The notes beneath the pieces were generated by a model. The model saw only the letters and a list, made by a program, of their open reading frames with translations. It had not been told where the DNA came from and ran no database searches. Positions 41,717 through 62,548 of a DNA stretch of 64,000 bases are shown here, piece after piece (the first letter of the stretch is position 1; every line of letters starts with the position of its first letter). The stretch covers positions 806,001 to 870,000 of the forward strand of contig JADCRD010000002.1 in NCBI GenBank assembly GCA_014946745.1. Reading direction: 5' to 3'. The stretch comes from Lysobacterales bacterium (lineage in GTDB: Bacteria; Pseudomonadota; Gammaproteobacteria; Xanthomonadales; Xanthomonadaceae). Both the position numbers and the translations under genes were made by a program.

Positions 41717-43750
41717 ATGGACCCCACCGAATACGCCCGGGAACTGTTCTTCAAGGCCCTGGATCACCATCAGCGCGGTCGCCTCGACGAGGCCGAGACC
41801 CTGTATCGGGAGGCGCTCGCGCGCGTGCCGGAGCGCGTTTCGGTGCTGTCCAATCTCGCCACCGTGCTGGTTCTGAAGGGCCGCCACGCTGAAGCGCGCG
41901 CGCTGGCCGAGCGCGCCCTCGCGCTCGAACCGAACTGCGCCGAGGCCCACGCCATCCTGGCCGAAGTGCGGCGCGGCCAGCGCGGCCCGCACGCCGCCCT
42001 GCAGGAGCTTGAGCGGGTGCTGGCGCGCTCGCCGGACGACCCCGAGCTGCATTTCCACCGCAGCGCCCTGCTCGCCGAGCTCGGCCGCTTCGACGCGGCG
42101 CTTGAGGCCAGCGCGCGCGCGCTTGAGCTGCGCCCCGATCATCCCGGCAACCGCGCCCACCACGCCCTGCTGATGGCGACCGCGGGCGACACCGCGGGCG
42201 CGCTGCGCAGTCTGGGGGATCTGCTGCGCGAGGATCCGCGGCCGCTGGCGGCCGGCGAAGCCTGGGCCGGTCTGCTGCTGCGGCGGGCCGCCGAGGCGGG
42301 CGGCCAGCTCGATGACAGCGTCGACGCCGCCCTGCTGGTGCGCGCGCTTGACACCCCATGGTCGCCGCCGCGCCGGCTGCTGGCCTTGGCCAGCCAGGTG
42401 CTGCGCGCCGACCCCAAGACCGGCCCCTGGCTGCAGCGCGTGCGCGAAACCCGGCCGCAGCTCCTGCCGCCGCACAGCTGGTCCGATCTGCGCCTGAGCG
42501 GGGCGATCTACAGCAAGCCGCTGCTGCGCGCCTTGCTGCGGCAGCCGGTGATCCCCGACCTGGATGTCCAGCACCTGCTGGTGCAGTTGCGCGCCATGCT
42601 GCTGGAGCGCGCCGCCCGCAGCACGCTGGAGGCGCCGTTCGACGACGCCCAGCTGTCCTTCCTCTGCGCCCTGGCCGCGCATGCGCTGCGCCAGCACTAC
42701 GTGTGGCCGGTGACGCCCGCCGAGCAGGCCCAGCTGGATGCGCTCGGCGAACGCCTGCGCGCTGCTTGCGCGCAGGCGCAGCCCTGGCCCGTCGCCTGGC
42801 TGCCGGCGCTGTTGGCCTACCGGCCGCTGGCCGAGCTCGCCCCGGTGGAGATGCTGAAAGCGCGCGGTGGCCCAGCGCCCGTGCAGGCCCTGCTGGCGCA
42901 GGCGGCCGCCGACCCCGGCCCGCTGCCGAATCTGCGTTGGACCCACCTGCCGACGCCGCCGCGCAGCCTGAGCCTGGCCGACTACCTGGCCGAGCGCATC
43001 ACGCCTTTCACCCTGCCGCGCCTGCCCAAGCTGGGCGAGCCGCGGGTGTTGGCCATAGCAGCCGGCGGCGGCGAGTGGGCCTTCGAGCTCGCGGTGCGGC
43101 TGCGGGGTGCCAGCGTGCGGGTGCTCGAAGCCGACCCGCAGGCCGCAAGCGCTTTGGGCGAACAGGCGCAGCGGCTGCGGCTGCCGCAGCTGAGCGTGCT
43201 GCAGGGCGGCCTGGATGCGGCCGGCGCCGGTGGCTACACGGTGATGGACAGCGGCCGTCTGCTGCTGATGCCGGGGACGCTGCCGGCGCGTCTGTCTGAG
43301 CTGCGGCGCTGGCTGGCGCCGCGCGGCCTGCTGCGTCTGCGTGTGGCCAGCGCACGCTTGCGCACGGCGCTGCAGGCGGCACGCCAATCGCTCAGGGACG
43401 CAGGCCTGGACGCCGCAGGTGTCGACGTGCGTGCGGCGCGCGCGCATCTGCTCGCTCTGCCGGCGGAGCACCCTGCCGCAGCGCTGCATGCGCTGCCTGA
43501 GCTGCACAGCCTGGGGCCCTGCAGCAGTCTGCTGCGCGAGTGGGACGCCACGCCCCTCGGTCTGGTGAACTTCATCGCGGCAGTGCAGGCGGCCGGTCTG
43601 CGCCTGCGCGGCCTTGAACTGGGGCCCGACGAGCGCGCGGCCTTGCCCAAGCACGGCCCGATGCCCGCCGACCTGCCGGCCTGGGCCGCGCTGGAGGCCG
43701 ACCATCCGCGCATGTTCCGCGACTTCTACACGCTCTGGGCCAGCCCATAG
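41717..43750 (+). CDS. TPR protein fused to a methyltransferase-like domain
   Basis: 677 residues. The N-terminal ~170 residues are TPR repeats (ARELFFKALDHHQRGRLDEA, ETLYREALARVPERVSVLSN, LERVLARSPDDPELHFHRSA). The C-terminal part, from about residue 430, has a class I methyltransferase-like fold: VLAIAAGGGEWAFELAVRL as a degenerate SAM-binding loop, then VRVLEADPQAASALGEQ, and a glycosyl- or methyl-transferase-like tail. Such TPR fusions occur in glycan or protein modification clusters. The TAG stop lies inside the first copy of a 195-bp repeat, so the C-terminus may have been reset by repeat insertion. Confidence 0.72.
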   Translation: MDPTEYARELFFKALDHHQRGRLDEAETLYREALARVPERVSVLSNLATVLVLKGRHAEARALAERALALEPNCAEAHAILAEVRRGQRGPHAALQELERVLARSPDDPELHFHRSALLAELGRFDAALEASARALELRPDHPGNRAHHALLMATAGDTAGALRSLGDLLREDPRPLAAGEAWAGLLLRRAAEAGGQLDDSVDAALLVRALDTPWSPPRRLLALASQVLRADPKTGPWLQRVRETRPQLLPPHSWSDLRLSGAIYSKPLLRALLRQPVIPDLDVQHLLVQLRAMLLERAARSTLEAPFDDAQLSFLCALAAHALRQHYVWPVTPAEQAQLDALGERLRAACAQAQPWPVAWLPALLAYRPLAELAPVEMLKARGGPAPVQALLAQAAADPGPLPNLRWTHLPTPPRSLSLADYLAERITPFTLPRLPKLGEPRVLAIAAGGGEWAFELAVRLRGASVRVLEADPQAASALGEQAQRLRLPQLSVLQGGLDAAGAGGYTVMDSGRLLLMPGTLPARLSELRRWLAPRGLLRLRVASARLRTALQAARQSLRDAGLDAAGVDVRAARAHLLALPAEHPAAALHALPELHSLGPCSSLLREWDATPLGLVNFIAAVQAAGLRLRGLELGPDERAALPKHGPMPADLPAWAALEADHPRMFRDFYTLWASP

Positions 43751-44130
43751 GGTGGGTCTTAACCCACCGAAGCCCGACCCTCGCCCCGCTCATGGAAACA
43801 CCGGCCGACCCTGCCTCGACTCTGGTCCCGGTCGTGGAAGGGCAGGCATCGGCGCCCGACCCGCGCGACAAGCCTCGGTCACCCCGATGTTGGGCATCGC
43901 CTTCGGCTCCGCCCAACCTACCCGATCACTTCGGCGCGCCCATAGGGTGGGTCTTGACCCACCGGAGCTCGACCCTCGCCCCGCTCATGGAAACACCGGC
44001 CGACCCTGCCTCGACTCTGGTCCCGGTCGTGGAAGGGCCGGCATCGGCGCTCGACCCGCGCGACAAGCCTCCGTCACCCCGATGTTGGGCATCGCCTTCG
44101 GCTCCACCCCACCTATCCGATCGTTCAACC
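43746..44130. repeat. 195-bp tandem repeat, two copies, each starting with the GGTGGGTC palindrome
   Basis: Copy 1 is 43746-43940, copy 2 43941 to about 44130. Each begins CATAGGGTGGGTCTT-x-ACCCACC and continues with GACCCTCGCCCCGCTCATGG, CTGCCTCGACTCTGGTCCCG and GATGTTGGGCATCGCCTTCG. Copies differ at a few positions. The palindrome is the same as at 30516-30622. The stop codon of the preceding gene lies within copy 1. Nothing else is seen between 44130 and 44189. Confidence 0.82.
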
Positions 44131-44189
44131 AAGCCCGCCCCGTCAATCCGCGGCGCCACGCTGCGGCGCTCGCAGCGCCGCCCGCGCCC

Positions 44190-45764
44190 TCAATCCTCGT
44201 TGAACTCGCGGCCCTCGGCCTCGGCCTGGAGGCGCGCGCGCTGGATCTTGCCGGTGTTGGTCTTGGGAAGGCTGTCGCGGAACTCGACCTCGCGTGGAAC
44301 CATGAAGTCCTCGAGCTGGCTGCGGCAGTGGGCGATGATCGCGCGGGCATCGAGTGTGATGCCCTCGGCCAGCACCACCACCGCGCGGATCGCACGGCCC
44401 AGCACTTCATCCGGCACGCCGACCACGGCGGCTTCGCGGATGCCGGGCAAGGCGTACAGCGCGGCCTCGACTTCCTTCGGCGCGACCTTCTCGCCGCGCG
44501 ACTTGATGATGTCGTCCTTGCGGCCGACGAAGTAGACGAAGCCTTCTTCATCCATGCGGAACAGGTCGCCGGTGTGCAGCACCTTCTCCCACGGGTAGCG
44601 GCCGGGCTTCAGCGCCTTGGATGTCGCTTTCTCGTTGCGCCAATACCCCTGCATGACGTGGCCGCCGCGTACCACCAGCTCGCCGACCGTGTTCGGCGGC
44701 AGCGGCTGGCCATGGTCGTCGGCGACCCAGATCTCGGTGCCCGGAATGGCGATGCCGACGCTGTCCGGGCGGCGCGCAAGCTCGGCCGGCGGCAGCCAGG
44801 TGCAGCGCTTCGACTCGGTCATGCCGTACATCGAGAACACGCGCGCCTGCGGAAACAGCGTCTGCAGCTTCAGGATGTGCGCTGGCGGCAGCGCCGCCGC
44901 CGTATTGGTCAGGAAGCGCACCGGCGCCACCCACTCGGGCTTCAGGCTCTTCATCTGCACCAGCATGGCGGCGATCGTCGGCACCAGCGGGAAGCCGGTG
45001 ACGCGCTCGCGTTCGAGCAGCGGCAGCACCTTCTGCGGGAACGCGAAGCTGCGCTCCAGCACCAGGGTGTAGCCCTTCAGCACCGCCATCAGCAGCTGGT
45101 AGAGGCCGTAGTCGAAAGCCAGCGGCAGCACGCTCAGCACGACCTCGTCCTCGCTCGCCTCCAGGTAGGTGGTGATCGAAGTGGCGGCGTGCAGGATGTT
45201 CTTGTGCGTCATCATGACGCCCTTGGGGTTGCCGGTGGACCCCGAGGTGTAGACCAGCATGGCGAGATCGATATCGATGCCGCGCGGCGCCGCCGGCAGC
45301 CGCGTATCGGTCGCGTCGAGAAAGCCGTTCCAGCCCAGGCCCAGCGCGCCGAGCTCCGACGCGGCCGTCGCGTCCATCACCACGATGCGGCGCAGGCTGG
45401 GCGTCTGTGCGGCGGCTTCCAGCGCGGCCGGCAGCAGGCTCAGCTGGGTGATCAGCACGCTGGCTTCGCAGTTGCCCAGCACGAAGGCCAGCTTGTGCGC
45501 CTTGGTGGTCGGGTTGATCACGCTGAACACGCCGCCGGCGCGCAGGGTGGCGAAGATCGACACGCAGGTTTCGATGCGGTTCTCGGCGAACACCACGCAG
45601 CGCTCGCCGTTGGCGAGCCCGGCTGCGTGCACCAGCGCGGCAGCGCAGCGCTCGACCGCCGCGTCGAAGCCGGCATAGTCGAGGCGCTCGTCGCCGCAGA
45701 CCAGTGCGGTGTGCTGTGGACGGCGCGCGGCGGCGTCGCGCAGGAAGGCCTCGAAACGCTTCAT
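44190..45764 (-). CDS. Acyl-CoA/AMP-dependent ligase, exosortase-A-associated
   Basis: 524 residues of the ANL superfamily (adenylate-forming). The P-loop-like MLVYTSGSTGNPKGVMMTHK, YGMTESKRCTW, HTGDLFRMDEEGFVYFVGR, the hinge Asp and SRGEKVAPKEVEAALYALPG are visible, and the catalytic Lys is in LPKTNTGKIQRARL. It should activate a carboxylic acid and transfer it to the ACP, whose gene lies 5 bp upstream. Resembles ligases annotated as exosortase-A-system-associated. Probably last in the epimerase-megasynthase operon. Confidence 0.9.
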   Translation of the reverse strand: MKRFEAFLRDAAARRPQHTALVCGDERLDYAGFDAAVERCAAALVHAAGLANGERCVVFAENRIETCVSIFATLRAGGVFSVINPTTKAHKLAFVLGNCEASVLITQLSLLPAALEAAAQTPSLRRIVVMDATAASELGALGLGWNGFLDATDTRLPAAPRGIDIDLAMLVYTSGSTGNPKGVMMTHKNILHAATSITTYLEASEDEVVLSVLPLAFDYGLYQLLMAVLKGYTLVLERSFAFPQKVLPLLERERVTGFPLVPTIAAMLVQMKSLKPEWVAPVRFLTNTAAALPPAHILKLQTLFPQARVFSMYGMTESKRCTWLPPAELARRPDSVGIAIPGTEIWVADDHGQPLPPNTVGELVVRGGHVMQGYWRNEKATSKALKPGRYPWEKVLHTGDLFRMDEEGFVYFVGRKDDIIKSRGEKVAPKEVEAALYALPGIREAAVVGVPDEVLGRAIRAVVVLAEGITLDARAIIAHCRSQLEDFMVPREVEFRDSLPKTNTGKIQRARLQAEAEGREFNED

Positions 45765-45769
45765 GACGA

Positions 45770-46018
45770 TCAGGCTCCGCTCTTGCGGCCGATGTAGCGC
45801 ACCAGTGCGCCGATGCCGTCGATGTTTTCCGGCAGCACTTCATCGTCATCGACGGTGAAGCCGTAGGTCTCCTCCAGCCAGGTCACGAGCGTGAGCACGC
45901 CCATCGAATCGATGATGCCGGCCTCGAACAGACTGGTGTCGACAGCGAGCGGGGCGTCACCGGCGGTGGGAAAGGCATCCGCCAGGAAGGCGCGGACCTG
46001 GGTTTCGATCGGGCTCAT
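45770..46018 (-). CDS. Acyl carrier protein
   Basis: 82 residues from ATG 46018 (MSPIETQVRAFLADAFPTAG). The carrier-protein signature GIIDSMGVLTLVTWLEETYG carries the phosphopantetheine Ser in D-S-M, in the family position; the protein ends GALVRYIGRKSGA. A longer frame to 46153 was rejected as low-complexity. It sits between the acetyltransferase and the ligase (5-bp spacing to the ligase), so it is almost certainly loaded by that ligase. Similar ACPs occur in exosortase-A clusters. Confidence 0.92.
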   Translation of the reverse strand: MSPIETQVRAFLADAFPTAGDAPLAVDTSLFEAGIIDSMGVLTLVTWLEETYGFTVDDDEVLPENIDGIGALVRYIGRKSGA

Positions 46019-46153
46019 GCAGGTGTTCCGGATGTGCGGGCCGCGGGCCCGTGCGTTTGGAGATGTCGGCGCGGATGCGCGGCGTGGCCTGCACGCCTGC
46101 GGCCCGAGCCGATCGAATCCGGCAGGTGCTGCCGGGGCGCGGAATGCTAGCAC

Positions 46154-46942
46154 TCAGGCGGCGTCCGGCTTGACGGACGGCTGTGCAGGTGCCGATTCGG
46201 ACGCGGTCCCAGCGGCGGCTGCAGGCGCCTCGCCAGGCCGCGGCAGCACGCCCACCCGCCGCGCCGGGCTGCCGGCGACGACGGTGTAGGGCGCGACGTT
46301 CGCGCTGACGATGCTGCGCGCGGTGACGATGCTGCCCTCGCCGATCTCGACGCCCGGCAGGATCATCGCGTCGGCGCCGATCCAGACGTTGTCGTGCACC
46401 ACGATCGCGCGCACGTCCTCGTCATCGGGTGGCGCGCCGGCCAGCCGCGCGGCCGGGTCACTGGCGTGGCCCGAGGAATCGCGGAAGCTGACCCCGCTGG
46501 CGACCTGCACGTGCCGGCCCAAGCGGATCTCGCGGCCCACGATGAAACTCACGGCGTGGCCGATGTCGCAGTAGTCGCCGATGTGCAGCTTGGGCCGGGC
46601 CACGAAGCTGGCCGCGAACTTGAGGCTCAGCTTGCCGTTGAACTGCACGTAGTCACCGACGACCAGCTCACCGCGACCGCTGACCCAGGGCACGTAGATG
46701 CCGGCGGTGACACCGCGGCCGAAGCGCGTGCAGTAGGCCTTGAGCAGGGGCTCGGCCAGCAGCTTGCCGCGCACGAAGAAGACGATCGCGCGCAGGCCGA
46801 GGAACAGCCACAGCATCGGCATCACCACCAGCCTTGGCGCCGGCAGGGTGAAGTGCTGCAGCTGACGCTTGCCGCGGCGCAGCGCGCGCGCCAGCGGATG
46901 ATCGGCGCGCGCGGCCCAGTGGCGCAGAGCGGACAGACTCAT
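46154..46942 (-). CDS. Hexapeptide-repeat acyltransferase (WbbJ/maltose-acetyltransferase-like)
   Basis: 262 residues from ATG 46942 (MSLSALRHWAARADHPLARA). One hydrophobic segment (LVVMPMLWLFLGLRAIVFFV) precedes a left-handed beta-helix of hexapeptide repeats: GELVVGDYVQFNGKLSLKF, LHIGDYCDIGHAVSFIVGRE, VQVASGVSFRDSSGHASD, VVHDNVWIGADAMILPGVE. The C-terminal extension is Ala/Pro-rich and disordered. It should O-acylate a sugar at the membrane. It follows the megasynthase by 11 bp and precedes the ACP, suggesting that it could use an ACP-bound or CoA-bound acyl group. Confidence 0.82.
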   Translation of the reverse strand: MSLSALRHWAARADHPLARALRRGKRQLQHFTLPAPRLVVMPMLWLFLGLRAIVFFVRGKLLAEPLLKAYCTRFGRGVTAGIYVPWVSGRGELVVGDYVQFNGKLSLKFAASFVARPKLHIGDYCDIGHAVSFIVGREIRLGRHVQVASGVSFRDSSGHASDPAARLAGAPPDDEDVRAIVVHDNVWIGADAMILPGVEIGEGSIVTARSIVSANVAPYTVVAGSPARRVGVLPRPGEAPAAAAGTASESAPAQPSVKPDAA

Positions 46943-46953
46943 GGGGCGGCTCC

Positions 46954-58305
<11,352 letters not shown>

Positions 58306-58330
58306 GGGCAGCTCCCCCAACGCTGCGTGA

Positions 58331-59338
58331 TCAGACCCGGTAGAAGTCGCGATACCAGGCGACGAAGCGCTGGATGCCGAGTTCCACCGGGGTTTCCGGG
58401 CTGTAGCCGGTATCGCGCATCAGCGCCTCGACGTCCGCTTCGGTATCGGGCACATCGCCCGGCTGCAGCGGCAACAGGCGCTTCTCGGCGGTGCGGTCCA
58501 GCGCCTGCTCGATCAGCTCGATGTAGCGCGACAGCTGCACCGGCCGGTGGTTGCCGATGTTGTAGACGCGGTAGGGCGCGCTGGAGCTGGCCGGCGAGGG
58601 CAGCAGCGGGTCGAAGGCCGGATCCGGCCCGGGCACGCGGTCGAGCGTGCGGATCACGCCCTCGACGATGTCGTCGATGTAGGTGAAATCGCGGGTGTGC
58701 TGACCGAAGTTGAAGACGTCGATCGGCTCGCCGGCGAGGATCTTGCGGGTGAACAGGAACAGGGCCATGTCCGGCCGGCCCCAGGGCCCGTAGACGGTGA
58801 AGAAGCGCAGGCCGGTGGTCGGCAGGGCGAACAGATGGCTGTAGGTGTGCGCCATCAGCTCGTTCGACTTCTTGGTCGCCGCGTACAGGCTGACCGGATG
58901 ATCGACGCTGTCCTCGACCGCGAACGGCAGCTTGCGGTTGGCGCCGTAGACCGAGCTGGAGCTGGCGTAGACCAGGTGCTCGACGCCAGCGTGGCGGCAG
59001 CACTCGAGCATGTTGATGAAGCCGACGATGTTGGCGTCGATGTAGGCGCGCGGGTTCTCCAGCGAATAGCGCACGCCGGCCTGGGCGGCGAGGTGCACCA
59101 CCCGCTGCGGGCGAAAACCCGCGAAGGCCTGCTCCATCGCCGCGCGATCCTCCAGCGAAGCCTTGAGGAAGGAGAAGCCCGCGCGCGGGGTGAGCCGAGC
59201 CAGCCGGGCTTCCTTCAAGCGGACGTCGTAGTAGTCGTTGAGATTGTCGTAGCCCAGCACCTCATCGCCGCGGTCGAGCAGGCGGTGGCTGAGGGTGGAA
59301 CCGATGAAGCCGGCGGCGCCGGTGACCAGTACGCGCAT
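58331..59338 (-). CDS. UDP-glucuronate 4-epimerase (CapI/LspL-like)
   Basis: 335 residues of the extended SDR family, starting [40 protein letters not shown] is typical of UDP-GlcA 4-epimerases. Also visible are [15 protein letters not shown], the catalytic Y-x3-K in [18 protein letters not shown] and [20 protein letters not shown]. It should make UDP-galacturonate for the EPS. Ordered after the operator at 59410-59425 and 25 bp before the megasynthase gene, it is the first gene of the ~15 kb operon. The dehydrogenase at 59658 could supply its substrate. Confidence 0.88.
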   Translation of the reverse strand: MRVLVTGAAGFIGSTLSHRLLDRGDEVLGYDNLNDYYDVRLKEARLARLTPRAGFSFLKASLEDRAAMEQAFAGFRPQRVVHLAAQAGVRYSLENPRAYIDANIVGFINMLECCRHAGVEHLVYASSSSVYGANRKLPFAVEDSVDHPVSLYAATKKSNELMAHTYSHLFALPTTGLRFFTVYGPWGRPDMALFLFTRKILAGEPIDVFNFGQHTRDFTYIDDIVEGVIRTLDRVPGPDPAFDPLLPSPASSSAPYRVYNIGNHRPVQLSRYIELIEQALDRTAEKRLLPLQPGDVPDTEADVEALMRDTGYSPETPVELGIQRFVAWYRDFYRV

Positions 59339-59657
59339 GAAGCGGGGCTCGCAGAAGTGGAATGCAGTTCACGCCTTGCGGCGCAGGATAGCAGCGGCTG
59401 GGGTGAAAGTGTGTTTCAGATCACAGTAAGAGCCGGGATTGGGGATTGGGGATTCGGGATTTGTCCGAAGGGCGCTTGGGGCCGCCGAATGCCGGCGCAC
59501 GGGCTTCGTTTTCCGTCCGATGAATGGCGATGCCCGTCGGGCGCTTGCCAGGCCGACTGCGATTGCGGTCGACCAAGCCACAGTCTCAAGTCCGCACCGC
59601 CCTTCCAACCGTCGGGCCAATCCCCAATCCCCAATCCCGAATCCCGGCCTCAAAGCC
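59339..59657. repeat. Intergenic region with operator and long inverted repeat
   Basis: 319 bp between co-directional minus-strand genes. GGGATTGGGGATTGGGGATT near 59435-59462 has an inverted counterpart, CCAATCCCCAATCCCGAATC, near 59619-59648, so single-stranded RNA could form a large stem. It is of the intergenic repeat type common in Xanthomonadales. The CRP/Clp-like site is at 59410-59425. No gene is visible. Confidence 0.65.
59410..59425. promoter_or_regulatory. CRP/Clp-like operator upstream of the epimerase-megasynthase operon
   Basis: TGTGTTTCAGATCACA, with AAAG before and GTAA after. TGTG-N8-CACA spacing, matching TGTGA-N6-TCACA at nine of ten half-site positions. It is 72 bp upstream of the first start codon of the operon, a usual distance for CRP-family activators. 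Confidence 0.6.
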
Positions 59658-60950
<1,293 letters not shown>

Positions 60951-60965
60951 GGTCTTGCCATCCAG

Positions 60966-60981
60966 TGTGATGTGGCTCACA
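60966..60981. promoter_or_regulatory. CRP/Clp operator, perfect consensus, between dehydrogenase and transferase genes
   Basis: TGTGATGTGGCTCACA is exactly TGTGA-N6-TCACA. It lies 15 bp before the dehydrogenase start at 60950 and 49 bp before the divergent transferase start at 61031, so it could serve both genes. The proximity to 60950 suggests repression or a leaderless arrangement on that side. Prediction by sequence. Confidence 0.65.
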
Positions 60982-61030
60982 GTTTATCAGTCTTCACGAC
61001 TGACTGAGCACATCGCTCAAGCCCACCACC

Positions 61031-62437
61031 ATGCGTTCCATCACCGATGCCTTCCATCCCGCACGCCGCTGGGTCCTGATTCTGGCCCTGGTCGAGTTCA
61101 GCGTGCTCGTACTGGTTTTCTACGCGGCCGCCATTCTGCGCTTTCTGGGTGACACCCAGCTGCTCGACCGCGTGTTCGGCGACATCCTGCCGCGCGCCCT
61201 GCTGTTCGCCACTGTGCATGTGCTGGCGATGACCGCGCTCGGCATGTACATCTCGCAGAGCCGCGAGGGCCTGAGCGGACACATCGTGCGCGCTGCGGTC
61301 GCCTTCGTCGCCGGCGGGCTGTTCCTGATCGCGCTGCAGTACCTGCTGCCGCTCAGCCCGATCGGCCGCGGCGTGATGTTGATCGCCATGCTGCTTGGCC
61401 TGGTCTCGATCATGCTGACCCGCTACTACGCGCTGAAGTCCGTCGGCGCCGATGCCCTGCGCCGGCGGGTGCTGGTGCTCGGTGTGGGCGACAAGGCGGC
61501 GCTGATCGCGACCCGGCTGCGCCGGCTTTCCGACCAGCGGACCTTCCAGATCGTCGGCTATCTGCCGATGCCAGGCGACGCCGACGCGGTGCCGGAGGCG
61601 CTGCGGCTCGACCCCGCACCCGGTCTGCTGGGCGTGCTGCGCGAGCACGATGTCGACGAGATCGTGATCGCCGTCGACGAGCGCCGCGGCATCCTGCCGA
61701 TGGATGCGCTGATCCAGGCCCGGCTGCGCGGAATCGTCGTCACCGAGGTCGGCACCTTCTTCGAGCACGAGAGCGGCAAGGTCAAGATGAACGTGCTCAA
61801 TCCCTCCTGGCTGGTGTTCTCCAGCGGCTTCGATGCCGGCGCCCTGCGCATGGCCAGCAAGCGTGCCTTCGATGTCGGCGTATCCAGCCTGCTGCTGCTG
61901 CTGGCCTCGCCGCTGATGCTGCTGACCGCCCTGCTGATCCGCATCGAGAGCGGCTTCCGCGGCACGATCATCTACCGCCAGGCGCGGGTGGGGCAGGGCG
62001 GCCAGGTGTTCCAGGTGCTGAAGTTCCGCAGCATGCGCGAGGACGCCGAGAAAGACGGCGTGGCCCGCTGGGCGCAGACCGACGACGACCGCATCACCCG
62101 CGTCGGCCGGATCATCCGCAAGCTGCGCATCGACGAGCTGCCGCAGGTCATCAACGTGCTGCGCGGCGAAATGAGCTTTGTCGGCCCGCGGCCCGAGCGC
62201 CCGGCCTTCGTCGAGCAGCTGTCGGCCGAAATCCCCTACTACGCGCTGCGCCACACGGTGAAGCCGGGCATCACCGGTTGGGCGCAGCTGCGCTATGCGT
62301 ACGGCGCCTCCGTCAAGGACGCCGACGAAAAGCTCAAATACGACCTGTACTACGTGAAGAACCACAGCCTGATGTTCGACCTGCTGGTGCTGCTGCAGAC
62401 CTTCGAAGTGGTGCTGTTCGGCAAGGGCGCCCGCTGA
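61031..62437 (+). CDS. XrtA/PEP-CTERM-type undecaprenyl-phosphate sugar phosphotransferase (EpsB_2 type)
   Basis: 468 residues. Four to five N-terminal membrane helices (LALVEFSVLVLVFYAAAILR; GLFLIALQYLLPLSPIGRGV) are followed by a CoA-binding-like domain (VLVLGVGDKAALIATRLRRL) and the bacterial sugar transferase domain: KRAFDVGVSSLLLLLASPLM, YRQARVGQGGQVFQVLKFRS, KLRIDELPQVINVLRGEMSF, VGPRPERPAFVEQL and PGITGWAQLRY. This is the TIGR03013-like initiating transferase of exosortase-A EPS systems. It should transfer a sugar-1-phosphate to undecaprenyl phosphate, starting the repeat unit. Convergent neighbours absent; the double-GAF gene follows. Confidence 0.93.
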   Translation: MRSITDAFHPARRWVLILALVEFSVLVLVFYAAAILRFLGDTQLLDRVFGDILPRALLFATVHVLAMTALGMYISQSREGLSGHIVRAAVAFVAGGLFLIALQYLLPLSPIGRGVMLIAMLLGLVSIMLTRYYALKSVGADALRRRVLVLGVGDKAALIATRLRRLSDQRTFQIVGYLPMPGDADAVPEALRLDPAPGLLGVLREHDVDEIVIAVDERRGILPMDALIQARLRGIVVTEVGTFFEHESGKVKMNVLNPSWLVFSSGFDAGALRMASKRAFDVGVSSLLLLLASPLMLLTALLIRIESGFRGTIIYRQARVGQGGQVFQVLKFRSMREDAEKDGVARWAQTDDDRITRVGRIIRKLRIDELPQVINVLRGEMSFVGPRPERPAFVEQLSAEIPYYALRHTVKPGITGWAQLRYAYGASVKDADEKLKYDLYYVKNHSLMFDLLVLLQTFEVVLFGKGAR

Positions 62438-62548
62438 CCCGTCGCCGCAGCGCCGCCGCAGCGCGGAAGCGGCAGCGCGACAGCCGCCGCTGGCGTTGAT
62501 CTTGCAAGGCAGCACGACCACCCGATCCAGGGACATCTTGGCCCAGCC

